Assembly: GCA_963818985.1 (NCBI GenBank)
Contig: CAWFUJ010000012.1
Span: 186,001 to 250,000 of the forward strand
DNA from: JAFEDN01 sp963818985
GTDB taxonomy: Bacteria; Pseudomonadota; Gammaproteobacteria; Coxiellales; Coxiellaceae
DNA: 64,000 nt
Direction of reading: 5' to 3'
The notes under the pieces are model-generated. The model did no database searches. It saw only the letters and a list, made by a program, of their open reading frames with translations, and was not told the origin of the DNA. A program made the position numbers and the translations under genes. Shown here one piece after another: positions 35,851 through 45,387 of this stretch. Position 1 is the stretch's first letter, and every line of letters begins with the position of its first letter.

Positions 35851-37057
35851 AACCGTTAAACCAGAACTGTTTAAGCATGAAGGATTGTTTGAAGCGGAAG
35901 AACGCTATCAACTGCCTTTGCGTCTGGTTTTTATCGGCTTGTTTACGTGTTGTGATCGCGAAGGCCGATTTCGTTGGCAGCCACGCCGGTTAAAACTGGA
36001 TATTTTGCCTTACGATCAGATAGACATGCCTCTGGTACTGGATGCCCTGGCAGAATCTGGTTTTATTGTGGCTTATCAAGTCAAAGGAATTATTTACGGG
36101 TATATTCCTACTTGGTATAAACACCAATACATCAATAACAAAGAATCGAAAAGCCAGATTCCAGACATTAAACAGGGCATTATTTTGAACGCGCCCATTG
36201 GTCAGGCCGATTTAAATCAGGCTTTCAATGAAGCGGGTGAGTTAACTCCTCGTGAACCGAATGCGCAGTCAACGAGTGCTTCACCCGTCAACCTCGCGAA
36301 TCACACCGCAGAATCACCCGATCACCTTGCGCCTTCTATTTCTAAAAAATGTTCTGATTCACCTAAAAAAACGATGATCGGTGAGGAAGTAGGCAATTTA
36401 TCTTGGCCAGAAGAGCAGAGTTTACTGGATGAGGATAAAATTTCCGATACAGAATCTGCAACTCATTCTAAAAATAGGGAATTATTACCAACGCCTCTCG
36501 CGAATTCATCGCGTGAACTTCACGAGTCTCACGCCACTTTATTTGCCTTTAATCAGCACGAGGGGAAAGGGAAGGGAAAGGAATATGGAAAGGAATATGG
36601 AAAGGAATATGGAAAGGAACAGGAACGGGAAAAGGAAGGGTGTGGGAAGGAAAAACCCGAACACGCGAAATCATCGCCGGAATCGACGCTAAAAATTTTT
36701 TCTTATTGGCAACGGGTGATGAATCACTCGAAAGCGGTGTTGGACAAAAGCCGTCGAAAATCCATCCAAAGCGCCTTAGCGATGGGCTATGACGTGACGG
36801 CGTTATGTCAGGCCATTCAGGGCTGTTCCTGCACGCCGCATAACATGGGGCAAAATGATCGAGGTGAGCGTTATGACGGATTACATGTGATTTTTAAATC
36901 TGCCGATCAAATCGACCGCTTTATCCGCAATGCCAAAAATCCACCCCGTCCTCTGGGAAAATCGGAGCAGCGGTTGCAAAGCAATATTGACGCTGCCGAA
37001 AGATGGCTAAAACAAAGTAATTCCACTGGGGAGGCCCATCATGGAAACAACGGATAA
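35834..37057 (+). CDS. Phage-type replication initiator-like protein
   Basis: A 407-residue protein starting at ATGATG with AAAGGAG upstream, overlapping the previous gene by 17 bases. The first 110 residues (GRIRTVKPELFKHEGLFEAE, CCDREGRFRWQPRRLKLDIL) belong to the family of phage replication proteins with a winged-helix-like N-domain that precedes helicase-loader genes. A low-complexity linker with GKGKGKEYGKEYGKEYGKEQ (about 245-266) comes from a 12-bp tandem repeat in the DNA. The C-terminal part (YWQRVMNHSKAVLDKSRRKS) is found in other replication O-like proteins. With the next gene it likely recruits the host replicative helicase to an origin on the element. Confidence 0.65.
   Translation: MMGRIRTVKPELFKHEGLFEAEERYQLPLRLVFIGLFTCCDREGRFRWQPRRLKLDILPYDQIDMPLVLDALAESGFIVAYQVKGIIYGYIPTWYKHQYINNKESKSQIPDIKQGIILNAPIGQADLNQAFNEAGELTPREPNAQSTSASPVNLANHTAESPDHLAPSISKKCSDSPKKTMIGEEVGNLSWPEEQSLLDEDKISDTESATHSKNRELLPTPLANSSRELHESHATLFAFNQHEGKGKGKEYGKEYGKEYGKEQEREKEGCGKEKPEHAKSSPESTLKIFSYWQRVMNHSKAVLDKSRRKSIQSALAMGYDVTALCQAIQGCSCTPHNMGQNDRGERYDGLHVIFKSADQIDRFIRNAKNPPRPLGKSEQRLQSNIDAAERWLKQSNSTGEAHHGNNG
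36575..36622 (+). repeat. 12-bp tandem repeat (GGAAAGGAATAT), about 4 copies
   Basis: Units start at 36575, 36587, 36599 and 36611; the last is partial (GGAAAGGAACAG). The repeat is in frame and encodes the Gly-Lys-Glu-Tyr tetrapeptide repeat of the replication protein's linker. In replication genes such iterated DNA can also serve as an origin, which cannot be judged here. Confidence 0.85.
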
Positions 37058-37697
37058 AAAACGGTTTGTGGAATTGATTACCGGCCTGGCGCAGACCTTT
37101 ATCACAGACATCTCCCTGACGGATATTGAAAATTATTGGCTTTTTCTACGCAACTATTCGCTGGCTGATTTTGAAAAGGCCGTGGTGAATTATTGCAGGA
37201 GTCCTGAAGGTCATCGCTTTATGCCCAAGCCTGGCGAACTGATTGCGGCGTTAGAAGGGAATGCATTACAGCAGGCACAACAGGCGTGGACAAAAGTGAT
37301 GAACGCCATCCGGCGTATCGGTGGCGATAAGACTTTGGTTTTCGATGATGCGCTGATTCACGCCGTGATTGACGATATGGGAGGATGGGTACGGCTCTGT
37401 GAAATGCAGATCAAAGACGAACCCTTTAAGCAGCGGGAATTTGAAGGCCGTTATGTCAATTACCGGCGCAATCCACCCACCCGATATCCCCGGCAGTTGA
37501 CGGGTCGAATGGGGGCTGGGAATTTGGTCAGGGGTTACTCTGGCGATGATTGGCTACGTATTGTGGGTGATGAAAAAAAAGCATTGGTCGTGTATAAAAG
37601 CGGGCAGGAAACCGCAACACTCTCGTCCTATAAAACGCTACGGATATCGCAGTTAAAAGTCCTGGAACCATCAAAAACCATGGAAGACGACTCATGA
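37041..37697 (+). CDS. Replication-associated protein (phage P / DUF6475-like)
   Basis: A 218-residue protein overlapping the previous gene by 17 bases. The N-terminal 70 residues (ENYWLFLRNYSLADFEKAVV, HRFMPKPGELIAALEG) match the small helical domain seen in phage and ICE helicase-loader-type proteins, and the WTKVMNAIRRIGGDKTLVFD and GGWVRLCEMQIKDEPFKQREFEG stretch is also typical. It has no P-loop of its own. With the upstream O-like protein it forms the usual initiator/loader pair. Expression is probably coupled, with the next gene starting at an ATGA overlap. Confidence 0.65.
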   Translation: METTDKKRFVELITGLAQTFITDISLTDIENYWLFLRNYSLADFEKAVVNYCRSPEGHRFMPKPGELIAALEGNALQQAQQAWTKVMNAIRRIGGDKTLVFDDALIHAVIDDMGGWVRLCEMQIKDEPFKQREFEGRYVNYRRNPPTRYPRQLTGRMGAGNLVRGYSGDDWLRIVGDEKKALVVYKSGQETATLSSYKTLRISQLKVLEPSKTMEDDS

Positions 37698-38293
37698 CCC
37701 CTAAAATAAAAATCGTATTGATTGAAGCCAATCGTATTTTTCGCCTGGGCCTGAGAAAACTACTCACCGATGACACCATTGACATTGTGGGCGAAGCAGC
37801 CAATGCTACTGCTGGTATGGATTTCATTCGTAAGCAACAGCCGGATGTGGTGTTGTTGGCGACCGATTTGCCGGATGCGACCGAAGTCAGCCTGTGTGAC
37901 TGGATTCATCGCCATTTTCCGCAGACCAAGACCCTATTTTTATTAAAAAATGCGGATATCCCCACGCTGAATCGGTTATTTAATACGTCAGCGACCGGCT
38001 TTCTGACGAAAGATTCGGGTTATTTGAGCGTGGAGATTATCAAAACGATTGCCGAAGGTAAAACGTATATACAGCCGGATTTGGCGTTAGGCGTTATTCA
38101 ACGTCCGCATCATGCCGCCGATGTATTGAGCAACCGGGAGTATCAGGTACTAACACTGGTGAGGCAAGGGCATACTCATGAGGTGATTGCCGAAAAATTA
38201 CGTATCAGCACTAAAACCGTATTTAACATCAAATACAGAGGATTTAAAAAATTAAAAATAGACACAGTTGAACAATTAAAGGAGATTTTTTAA
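37694..38293 (+). CDS. LuxR-type response regulator with degenerate receiver domain
   Basis: A 199-residue protein: receiver domain (about 5-120) and LuxR/GerE helix-turn-helix (about 135-199, LSNREYQVLTLVRQGHTHEVI, LRISTKTVFNIKYRGFKKL). The receiver keeps the conserved Lys (GFLTKDSG) but the acidic pair is changed (VLIEANRIF in place of VLIVDD) and the phospho-acceptor Asp position reads Ala (PDVVLLATDLPD). It is therefore unlikely to be phosphorylated in the usual way. It overlaps the upstream gene (ATGA), so it belongs to the element's replication operon, perhaps as a constitutive or ligand-driven regulator. Confidence 0.8.
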   Translation: MTPKIKIVLIEANRIFRLGLRKLLTDDTIDIVGEAANATAGMDFIRKQQPDVVLLATDLPDATEVSLCDWIHRHFPQTKTLFLLKNADIPTLNRLFNTSATGFLTKDSGYLSVEIIKTIAEGKTYIQPDLALGVIQRPHHAADVLSNREYQVLTLVRQGHTHEVIAEKLRISTKTVFNIKYRGFKKLKIDTVEQLKEIF

Positions 38294-38299
38294 ACAAAT

Positions 38300-38337
38300 A
38301 AAAATTAAGAAAAATCGTATAATTTTTCTTAATTTTT
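38300..38337. promoter_or_regulatory. 16-bp perfect inverted repeat, terminator or operator
   Basis: AAAAATTAAGAAAAAT and its exact complement flank the loop CGTATA, just after the response-regulator stop codon and before the second fis-like gene. The stem is purely A/T-G poor, so it could act as a weak bidirectional terminator or as a binding site for a regulator. TATAAT at 38341-38346 right after it may be the -10 box of the fis gene. Confidence 0.5.
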
Positions 38338-38396
38338 GTATATAATTTCGGTTCTGGATAACCAGAGCGTTACTGTTTAATTTTTGAAGTGATGAG

Positions 38397-38717
38397 ATGA
38401 GTCAAAGGATACCTTCTGCTGAATCCGAAGTCGGCATCGCAGGGCTGTTAGCGGATACCGTATCGGCTAAGACGGTTACATTGCGTGACAGCGTACGCGC
38501 TACAGTGAAAGAATATTTTATCAAACTGGATGGGGCGGAACCGGCCAATGTCTATGAATTATTCCTGGTGGAAGTCGAATCGCCCTTGCTGGAAATGGTA
38601 TTACAATATGTACGCGATAATCAAAGTGAAGCAGCCAGAATGCTGAAGCTGAGTCGCGGCACTTTAAGGGAAAAAATGAAATTATATGGATTTTTGAAAT
38701 CGAAAAAAAAGAAATAA
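38397..38717 (+). CDS. fis: Fis-family DNA-binding protein, second copy
   Basis: A 106-residue Fis homologue, clearly paralogous to the copy at 3752: both share LRxxVRAxxxEYFxxLDGAxPANxYELF and the EAARMLKLSRGTLREKMKLYGF-type helix-turn-helix at the C-terminus. The N-terminal 30 residues are variable. It follows the replication operon with a possible own promoter (TATAAT at 38341). A second element-borne Fis may antagonise or replace the host protein; targets are unknown. Confidence 0.88.
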   Translation: MSQRIPSAESEVGIAGLLADTVSAKTVTLRDSVRATVKEYFIKLDGAEPANVYELFLVEVESPLLEMVLQYVRDNQSEAARMLKLSRGTLREKMKLYGFLKSKKKK

Positions 38718-38999
38718 TTTGGCTCTTTAATTTTTGTCGTGGTTTGAGCATTAAATTGGCAATGGAGAAAACAGCAACTATCTATAGCGAATGAGTCGTT
38801 CTAACATGAAGCCATCAGTCACTGTGAGGAAAAAGACTGTGGCTAAATTCAAAATTTCCTTGGCCTTTATCTCATGTTCAGAAAATCCAGTTATTGTTAC
38901 ACGCTGAATTTCTGATAAAATACTAAATATTAGGAGCAACACTACTCCGCTTTTGTACGAAAAGCATTTAAAATTACGCTAATATCAAGGAGGTAAAAT

Positions 39000-40820
39000 A
39001 TGTCTAAAGTTGAAGATGTTTCTGTTACGGCCCCATTATTGAGTTCTGAACAGAAACTAATAAAAGTGCTAAAACAGCAAAACAAAGAGCAACTTTTGAG
39101 AGGTTTTTTTGCAAACGTTAGAAAAATAGTAGAAGAAAAGGCAAAGTATTTGCCTAAAGATTTAGGTGAGATTGAACGCCAAAAAATTACCAATCCATAT
39201 ATTTTTTTCAGCTACGCTTGGGAACCAGATAAATCAACAGAGTTAAAAAATTTACAAGACTTTTTAATATCAATGAAAAGTCATTTAGAAGCAGCCGAAT
39301 TACCCGTATTTTTCGATTTGGAATGCATGTCTGGAGAGATGCCTAGAGCGATGAATGATAATATTAAAGCTGCCCAATACGTTTTTCTATTTGGCACATT
39401 ATGTTATGGTACAAAAACTGCAGAAGGCATGAAAACTAATGCACGTGAAGAACTTTTATTTGCTAAAGAAGAATTTAAAAAAACAAAAGATTCAGATTAT
39501 CTTCAGCCCATACTGTTAGAAGGAAAGCGTGAGACAATTTTTCCTGGAACGTTATTCGCGCATGATTGCACTTCATGGTATTCATTACAGCACGGATGGA
39601 GTTCTTTTGATAATTACATAACAGGACTTACTCAGTGTAGTCCATTGGGTATACTACCGACCATATTAGGTTTAAATCGAAAAAATGATTTTCAGGAATA
39701 TAGAAGAAATTGTTTGGAAGCATATAGAAAAGAATATGAATTATTTAGGATGCAATTAAAAAGAATAGACGATCTGATTACTTCTCATCGCTTCCAAGAT
39801 GAAAAGAAATTAAGCGTTTACTCGGAAATATCCGAAATTGAAGAAATGAAACTTATTAGTAAAAATATAGCAGATCAAGTTTTAATAATACCTGAAACAA
39901 AAACTAATACTTCATCATCAATGACCATTTTACCAAAAAAATCATCTCCAGATGAAAAAATATTAAAATCCTCACCTGAAGTTATTCAAGATTCAAAAAA
40001 TAAAATTTCTAGGCAATTATTGCCGTATGAATTAAAACAGGAACCTTATTTTTTTAAAAATCAATCACGCAATCAATTTGATAAGCATATAGTTGAATCT
40101 TTGTTAAGCTATTGTCAACAACAGTCAAATAAAAAAATAGTTTTTATTAAATTTTTCATTATAATTGGATTTATTTCTATATTAATTTCCCAATTTAATA
40201 ATAATATTTCCGCTGATTTAGATCTTGGAAAGATTGGGAAAATTTTTATTTTCTCAGGATTTATTATGGCAATATGCCATAATTACACGATTAATAAAGA
40301 AATAGAATATATTATTAACACAATAGGTTTCAATTTCACGAGAAGCGATGCTCCAAGAAGTATTATTACAACGTCAACATCATTTTTCCGTAATCAAACT
40401 GAATTTTCTGCGGAAGAAATATTAATTAAAAAATTATCTAGTTTACGTGAAGCTCAAGGTTATTCATTTCTTCTAAAGAGACCAAGCTGTAGGCAATTTT
40501 TTATTCAATATACTGGCGAATACAGCTTAGAGGTTGAAGCTAAACTATTCGAGTTACCTCCAGTATTGAAACAAGTCTTAATCAATTCGGGCATTAAGTC
40601 CGAACTATTCGAAATACAGGAAAATCGAAGTAATTTATCTTTTACATTGAAAGCAGAATCGCATATTATTGACTCTATGATAAAATTTTTACAGTATGCA
40701 GGCTGCAACTATCTATCCTCACCTTCCCAAGTGCAGGCAGCTTTATTTCGAGAATTCAAAACTATAAATCATTCTTCAATTGAAGATGAAGAGTTAGTAG
40801 TCAATTGCGTTATGCAATAA
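39000..40820 (+). CDS. TIR-domain protein with central membrane hairpin
   Basis: A 606-residue protein with a strong ribosome site (AAGGAGG seven bases upstream). Residues about 62-190 form a TIR-like domain: NPYIFFSYAWEPD (box 1), LPVFFDLECMSGEMPRAMND, then NIKAAQYVFLFGTLCYGTK and an Arg-Glu-Glu-Leu helix (AREELLFAKEEF) where TIR NADases carry their catalytic Glu. This subtype, with its FGT/IGT phrase, is frequent in intracellular bacteria. Two hydrophobic helices lie at about 378-395 and 410-430. The C-terminal 170 residues are unrecognised. TIR domains either cleave NAD+ (defence, toxins) or dampen host TLR signalling; either is possible. The next gene follows after 17 bases, so they are an operon. 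Confidence 0.7.
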   Translation: MSKVEDVSVTAPLLSSEQKLIKVLKQQNKEQLLRGFFANVRKIVEEKAKYLPKDLGEIERQKITNPYIFFSYAWEPDKSTELKNLQDFLISMKSHLEAAELPVFFDLECMSGEMPRAMNDNIKAAQYVFLFGTLCYGTKTAEGMKTNAREELLFAKEEFKKTKDSDYLQPILLEGKRETIFPGTLFAHDCTSWYSLQHGWSSFDNYITGLTQCSPLGILPTILGLNRKNDFQEYRRNCLEAYRKEYELFRMQLKRIDDLITSHRFQDEKKLSVYSEISEIEEMKLISKNIADQVLIIPETKTNTSSSMTILPKKSSPDEKILKSSPEVIQDSKNKISRQLLPYELKQEPYFFKNQSRNQFDKHIVESLLSYCQQQSNKKIVFIKFFIIIGFISILISQFNNNISADLDLGKIGKIFIFSGFIMAICHNYTINKEIEYIINTIGFNFTRSDAPRSIITTSTSFFRNQTEFSAEEILIKKLSSLREAQGYSFLLKRPSCRQFFIQYTGEYSLEVEAKLFELPPVLKQVLINSGIKSELFEIQENRSNLSFTLKAESHIIDSMIKFLQYAGCNYLSSPSQVQAALFREFKTINHSSIEDEELVVNCVMQ

Positions 40821-40837
40821 CTCAATAAGGCAATTAT

Positions 40838-43800
40838 ATGAAACAAGTATATTTTAATCATCTTAAGGATTCGGTTTATTTGAGCTATAAAAAATGGATT
40901 CAACCCTTTTTTATATTTGATCAATTTGACTTTGCTTTTACAGCCTCTCGTGAAAGCGATTTTGTTCGATTTCAGATATGGCAAAATATCTTTAGAAGTT
41001 ACTTAAACTTGGTTTTGGAAACCATCCAAGAAAAAAGATTATTAAATCCAATGATGCTAAATCAGATGTTTTTAATATCGCAAGATGATTGTAAGAATTA
41101 TATTCCTTCAGCCCTATTTTATTATCTTAGTTTGAAAAAATTGGAAAGTCAATTGCCGAATATTTATAAAACATATATCGCTGAAATTAAAGATAGATTT
41201 CAGAAAAAATTGGCTCACGATCCTGCGCTAGCTATCTTTTATTTTTATCACGATGTCATTAATTATGTAATTAAAATTTCGCAATTAAAAATAACAGCTG
41301 AACAACTATCAAAAGCATTAAAATATTACCAAACCTTGGTTCCTGAAAAACTTTACCAGAAAGTAATTTATCAAATTAAAATTTTTTCCTGGATATCTCC
41401 TCTTTTTGATAATAAATTTAATTTTCCAAAGCCTATTCCAGACTATTATTTTTTAAATTTTCTAAAAAAAATAAATTATGAGTTTCAATCATTGTGGGAT
41501 CACCAAAAAAATATTGGTATTTGGATAGGATTTTTGCGTACTTTCCATGATGGATTGAAAAAGTGCATGATCTATGTCAAGCAATATCCGCTAACCACCT
41601 TGAGCATTATCACTACAGCAACTGCAACATCAGGATGGAAATTATTTTATAATTATCGAGATATTGACAAAATAGTCATGACAGCGAGTTCAATTTGGTT
41701 GACCAGTACAATAAAAAATGAATTTTCAACTAATTCTTTAGTGTTTTTAAATTTACCATTTCTACTACTTTCAACTCCGCTTATACATGCGTTACCAATC
41801 AAAAGAATAAAATCTGATGAATCTGGTCAAAATTATAATAAAGATATTTTTAAAGCTATTGACCAGGGGATCGATGAATTTCAAGAGTATTTAATGAATA
41901 ATGTTCACAACGATGACACTTATTGTGAACCAAATGATGAAGGTGATGAAGTTTTTATTTATGCTATAAAACAAAAAAAGCCAGATATTTTAGCGCTAAT
42001 TTTGGAAAAACAAGCTTGTCATGTGAAAAGATTTGAAGAAGTTGGTCTTCTTCAAACCCATCCACTTTGTTTAATGATTGAATATCTGAAAAATTCTCCA
42101 GAAGTATATCCTCCAGCTTTACAATTTGTAGGTCAAGGCATAGGTTCTCTTCGATGTAATAATGGTCAAGAAACTGTTTTAACTTATGTTATTCAAGAAC
42201 ATGCACTCGAAATTTTTAAAAAAATTATTTATGAAACCGGCGAATCTTTATTAAGTTTAACTAATATTGAAAATTTGACTCCCTTAGAAATGACTATTAA
42301 TCACAACCAAGATGAAATGTTTTTGCAAATGGTGAATAGTTATATAAAATATAAAAAACGGATACCGTCAAATGCCTATAATCTGGTTATTAAAAATAAT
42401 TTTTTGGGTTTTCAAGGGTTGATTAAACTTTTCAATGCAGATAGTAGCTATGAAAATAAATTGACTTTTTTAAATAGTGTAATCGATAGCGATTATATGG
42501 AACATATTCTTAAGGAAGGTACTGTAAATATTAAAGACCTTAATGATATAAAGGCATTATTATTTGCAGCTAATAGAGGAAGGTGGGGCAATGTTGGTTT
42601 AATGATGTTAAAATCACAAAATTCTAAAGATGGCGATAAACTTAATATCAACGTTAATGTAATAGTGGACAACAAAAGTATCTTATTTTACATGCTTCGT
42701 GATTCAAAGTTTGAAATAAACAATATCAATTTTATTAAGCGATTAAAGGAACTAGATTTTGACTTCAAAAATCGTATTTGTCAAGACTTAAATCAATACA
42801 TTTCATACAACCCTACTGGTGCCATTGTTGCTTTAGAGAATTATAAAAAGCATAGCATTTTATCTCGAGTTAAGGATTGCGCCTTATCTGAGGATATATT
42901 AGGTCTTAGTCAAGCTTTTAGTATATTACTTAAAGAATTTAATCATGATCCTTGGCTTTGTAATATTCGAGATCAGAAGCAAAGACACCTTTTGTTTTAT
43001 ATTGCTTCTAAAGGTTCAATCGATGACTATAATCATTTTCTTGATGCTTGTTCCAATATAGATCCAGTTAAAATTCGTGATCAAGGGTGTAGTACATTAG
43101 ATGTTGCGCAAATAGATAATCCCAACTTATTTACGGAGTTGATTATCAATGTCACAAGGACGGTATTTCAAAAGCGTCTAAGAATTGCCGATAGTTTTAC
43201 AGCGATTTGTCAAATAGATCAAAAGTCTGTGATAAGTAGAACGATATGCCAGAGTGATTACGATAACTTTAAACGAATGATTGAGAGATTTCCAAATTTA
43301 GCTAACTGGGTGTTTGTAGGATACGATAATGTTTATCAGCTTATTAAGGATTGCCTTAATAATACGATTGAAAATCAAGATGTTAGAAAAAAAGAATTTT
43401 CTAAACAAATAATAGAAAATAGTTTTATGAAAAGTTTGCCTAGCTCAGCTTCATTTTCAAATTTACCCGATAATCGAACGCCAAAACAAATTTGCATTGC
43501 TTTTAAACAAATTCTTGAGTTACATAAAAATACGGAGTGCGATAATATTTGTAAAAAATATCCTAACAAAAACCCTAATTTTTTGGTTGTTTTTTTAAGA
43601 TCTCTGACATCCACTGATATGATGATAGGCATTGCGGCGCTTAGCGCCATTGTTGGGTTTTACTCGATGAATAAACGTAATGCTAATTTTCTCCAGGAAA
43701 TTAATTCCTATTCGCATACCTCCCAAAATAGAAATCAATCTAATTTAGAAGATAATTCTATTGGGAATAGAAGTTCTGGCGATATAAAAGACAGTCATTT

Positions 43801-44035
43801 TTTGGGAACTCGCTATCATTCTTCAGGCACCCCTAAGCAGGATGATAGGTTCTTATCTTTTGAAAGACCTGGTTGTACGATGAAAAGCTTGGCTATCGTT
43901 GGTTTAGGGGTAGGGGTGAGCGCTCTCATTGGATTCGGCTTATTTCGTAACCCTACTCAACCTAGTGACAGCTGCATAATTGAGCGAGATATTTGGTTGA
44001 AAGAGATGGAACAAAGATGTGCAAATTTAAAATAA
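40838..44035 (+). CDS. Large ankyrin-like membrane protein
   Basis: A 1,065-residue AT-rich gene co-transcribed with the TIR gene. The N-terminal 230 residues are helical and aromatic-rich. Hydrophobic stretches occur near 250-270 and 303-325 (SLVFLNLPFLLLSTPLIHAL). Residues about 345-800 consist of degenerate helical repeats resembling ankyrin (GDEVFIYAIKQKKPDILALI; NNGQETVLTYVIQEHALEIF). Two more transmembrane helices sit near the end (MMIGIAALSAIVGFYSM about 927-943 and SLAIVGLGVGVSALIGFGLF about 1018-1037), separated by a Ser/Asn-rich loop. No enzyme motif is seen. It may be a scaffold or a membrane-inserted effector; it probably acts with the TIR protein, judging by the 17-base spacing. 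Confidence 0.6.
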   Translation: MKQVYFNHLKDSVYLSYKKWIQPFFIFDQFDFAFTASRESDFVRFQIWQNIFRSYLNLVLETIQEKRLLNPMMLNQMFLISQDDCKNYIPSALFYYLSLKKLESQLPNIYKTYIAEIKDRFQKKLAHDPALAIFYFYHDVINYVIKISQLKITAEQLSKALKYYQTLVPEKLYQKVIYQIKIFSWISPLFDNKFNFPKPIPDYYFLNFLKKINYEFQSLWDHQKNIGIWIGFLRTFHDGLKKCMIYVKQYPLTTLSIITTATATSGWKLFYNYRDIDKIVMTASSIWLTSTIKNEFSTNSLVFLNLPFLLLSTPLIHALPIKRIKSDESGQNYNKDIFKAIDQGIDEFQEYLMNNVHNDDTYCEPNDEGDEVFIYAIKQKKPDILALILEKQACHVKRFEEVGLLQTHPLCLMIEYLKNSPEVYPPALQFVGQGIGSLRCNNGQETVLTYVIQEHALEIFKKIIYETGESLLSLTNIENLTPLEMTINHNQDEMFLQMVNSYIKYKKRIPSNAYNLVIKNNFLGFQGLIKLFNADSSYENKLTFLNSVIDSDYMEHILKEGTVNIKDLNDIKALLFAANRGRWGNVGLMMLKSQNSKDGDKLNINVNVIVDNKSILFYMLRDSKFEINNINFIKRLKELDFDFKNRICQDLNQYISYNPTGAIVALENYKKHSILSRVKDCALSEDILGLSQAFSILLKEFNHDPWLCNIRDQKQRHLLFYIASKGSIDDYNHFLDACSNIDPVKIRDQGCSTLDVAQIDNPNLFTELIINVTRTVFQKRLRIADSFTAICQIDQKSVISRTICQSDYDNFKRMIERFPNLANWVFVGYDNVYQLIKDCLNNTIENQDVRKKEFSKQIIENSFMKSLPSSASFSNLPDNRTPKQICIAFKQILELHKNTECDNICKKYPNKNPNFLVVFLRSLTSTDMMIGIAALSAIVGFYSMNKRNANFLQEINSYSHTSQNRNQSNLEDNSIGNRSSGDIKDSHFLGTRYHSSGTPKQDDRFLSFERPGCTMKSLAIVGLGVGVSALIGFGLFRNPTQPSDSCIIERDIWLKEMEQRCANLK

Positions 44036-44105
44036 AAATCGACTATATTATCGATGCTTATTAACTGCTACAGTTGAGTATTGAATTAGCGCAATTTAAT
44101 TGAGA

Positions 44106-45352
44106 TTAGGATGATGATGCAGGTTGAAAAGTATTTTTAATCTGATCAATTTTAACTAATTCCTGAGCGATACAGCCTTGTTGAGCTGCCAGTTTATCCG
44201 CCGTCTTCTGGAGTTGTTTAATTCTTTCGGATGCTACAACGGTATTCTTATCATTAAATCCACAAATCGGGATGACCAGTCGAGTGATCGCTGTTTGCAA
44301 ATCGGCATTGAGTTGTTTTTGATGCTGCAATTGGCGATGATTAAATAATGTACTCCAAACCGAAGTAATGGATTTTTCGTAGGTGTCTCGATGATGGTGT
44401 ATCGCTAATAATTTGCTTTGTAAGTCAGCACTATCTGCATTCGTGGTCAGTGATTCTTGCATCGTTTGAGCTGCAATCATTAACCTGAATAAGCAGGGAG
44501 ATTTTACATGGGGTTGCAGGAGGTGAATCATGGCGGCTAATGATAAAGAGATGCTTTCTATTATATTGGCATGTGCCAACATCACGTGGGTGCGATGCTC
44601 AATGGCGCGTCGATTATACGCAATCATATTTTGACGGGAATGATTTGTTTTAGATTCTATTTTTTCCAGGCGATTCTGTAAAGAATTTTTCGCTTTTTGA
44701 ATCTCTTCTCCTGTTTTTTCTGTCGCTGATTTTTGCATCAGTTCCTGAGAAAGGCTTCGATAAACTTCACGAGCATCTCCTTCACCGGTTATCCAGTCAC
44801 GAATATGGCGTCGGAAAAGCGAGTCTGGAGCGTTTTGAGTGGATAAGGTTTGAGTATTTCGACAAAAGCCTGGCTATTCAAATTAAATAAGGGTGTGGTT
44901 TTAGGTAGCGATGGTTCGCTGATGGCTTGATGACCCTCATCTATCAGACAGTCGATTTTATCCTCTAGTTCGCGAAGCGACACTTGACGGGATAGACATT
45001 CCTTGCGCACAGATTCGTAGCATTCCACCTGGTCATCTTCTAATATAGCATGGCGTCTCACCTGCTCTAATAAAATAGACCGCACTTTTTTAGTGACTTT
45101 GGCTTCATCTATGAGATCGTCAGCCTGTTGTAAAGCCGATTGTAAACGTCCGCGATGTTGACCGCTCTTTATTAATGCCGTTAAGCTGGCCGCCAATAAA
45201 GTTTGCCAGCGTGATTCTCCCCATAAAAATGCAGAATGCTGTAACTCTGCGAGCATTTTTTGGGATAATTCTTTTTTTAGATTGAGTTGATCAGGCTGAT
45301 TTTTTCCTAATAGGGATTCAATCCACTCCGAAAACAGATGTAAATATTTCAT
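44106..45352 (-). pseudogene. Frameshifted coiled-coil protein
   Basis: Two minus-strand frames (44789-45352, MKYLHLFSEWIESLLG...; and 44106-44790, ...RHIRDWITGEGDAREVYRSL) join seamlessly if one T is added at the CGCTTTTCCGACG site near 44817: the first frame otherwise ends seven codons later. The downstream frame has no start of its own until an ATG deep inside (44738). The joined product of about 400 residues is helical, charged, with a coiled coil near 230-270 (KTGEEIQKAKNSLQNRLEKI). No family is recognised. It lies at the end of a minus-strand cluster and may be translated in intact strains. Confidence 0.5.
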
Positions 45353-45387
45353 TAACTCCCTCGATCATTGATTTTTAAAAAAGGCAG

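Noticed and set aside
36575..36622. Possible CRISPR or iteron array
   Set aside because: Units are contiguous 12-mers without spacers and in frame with a coding region; a simple tandem repeat explains them.
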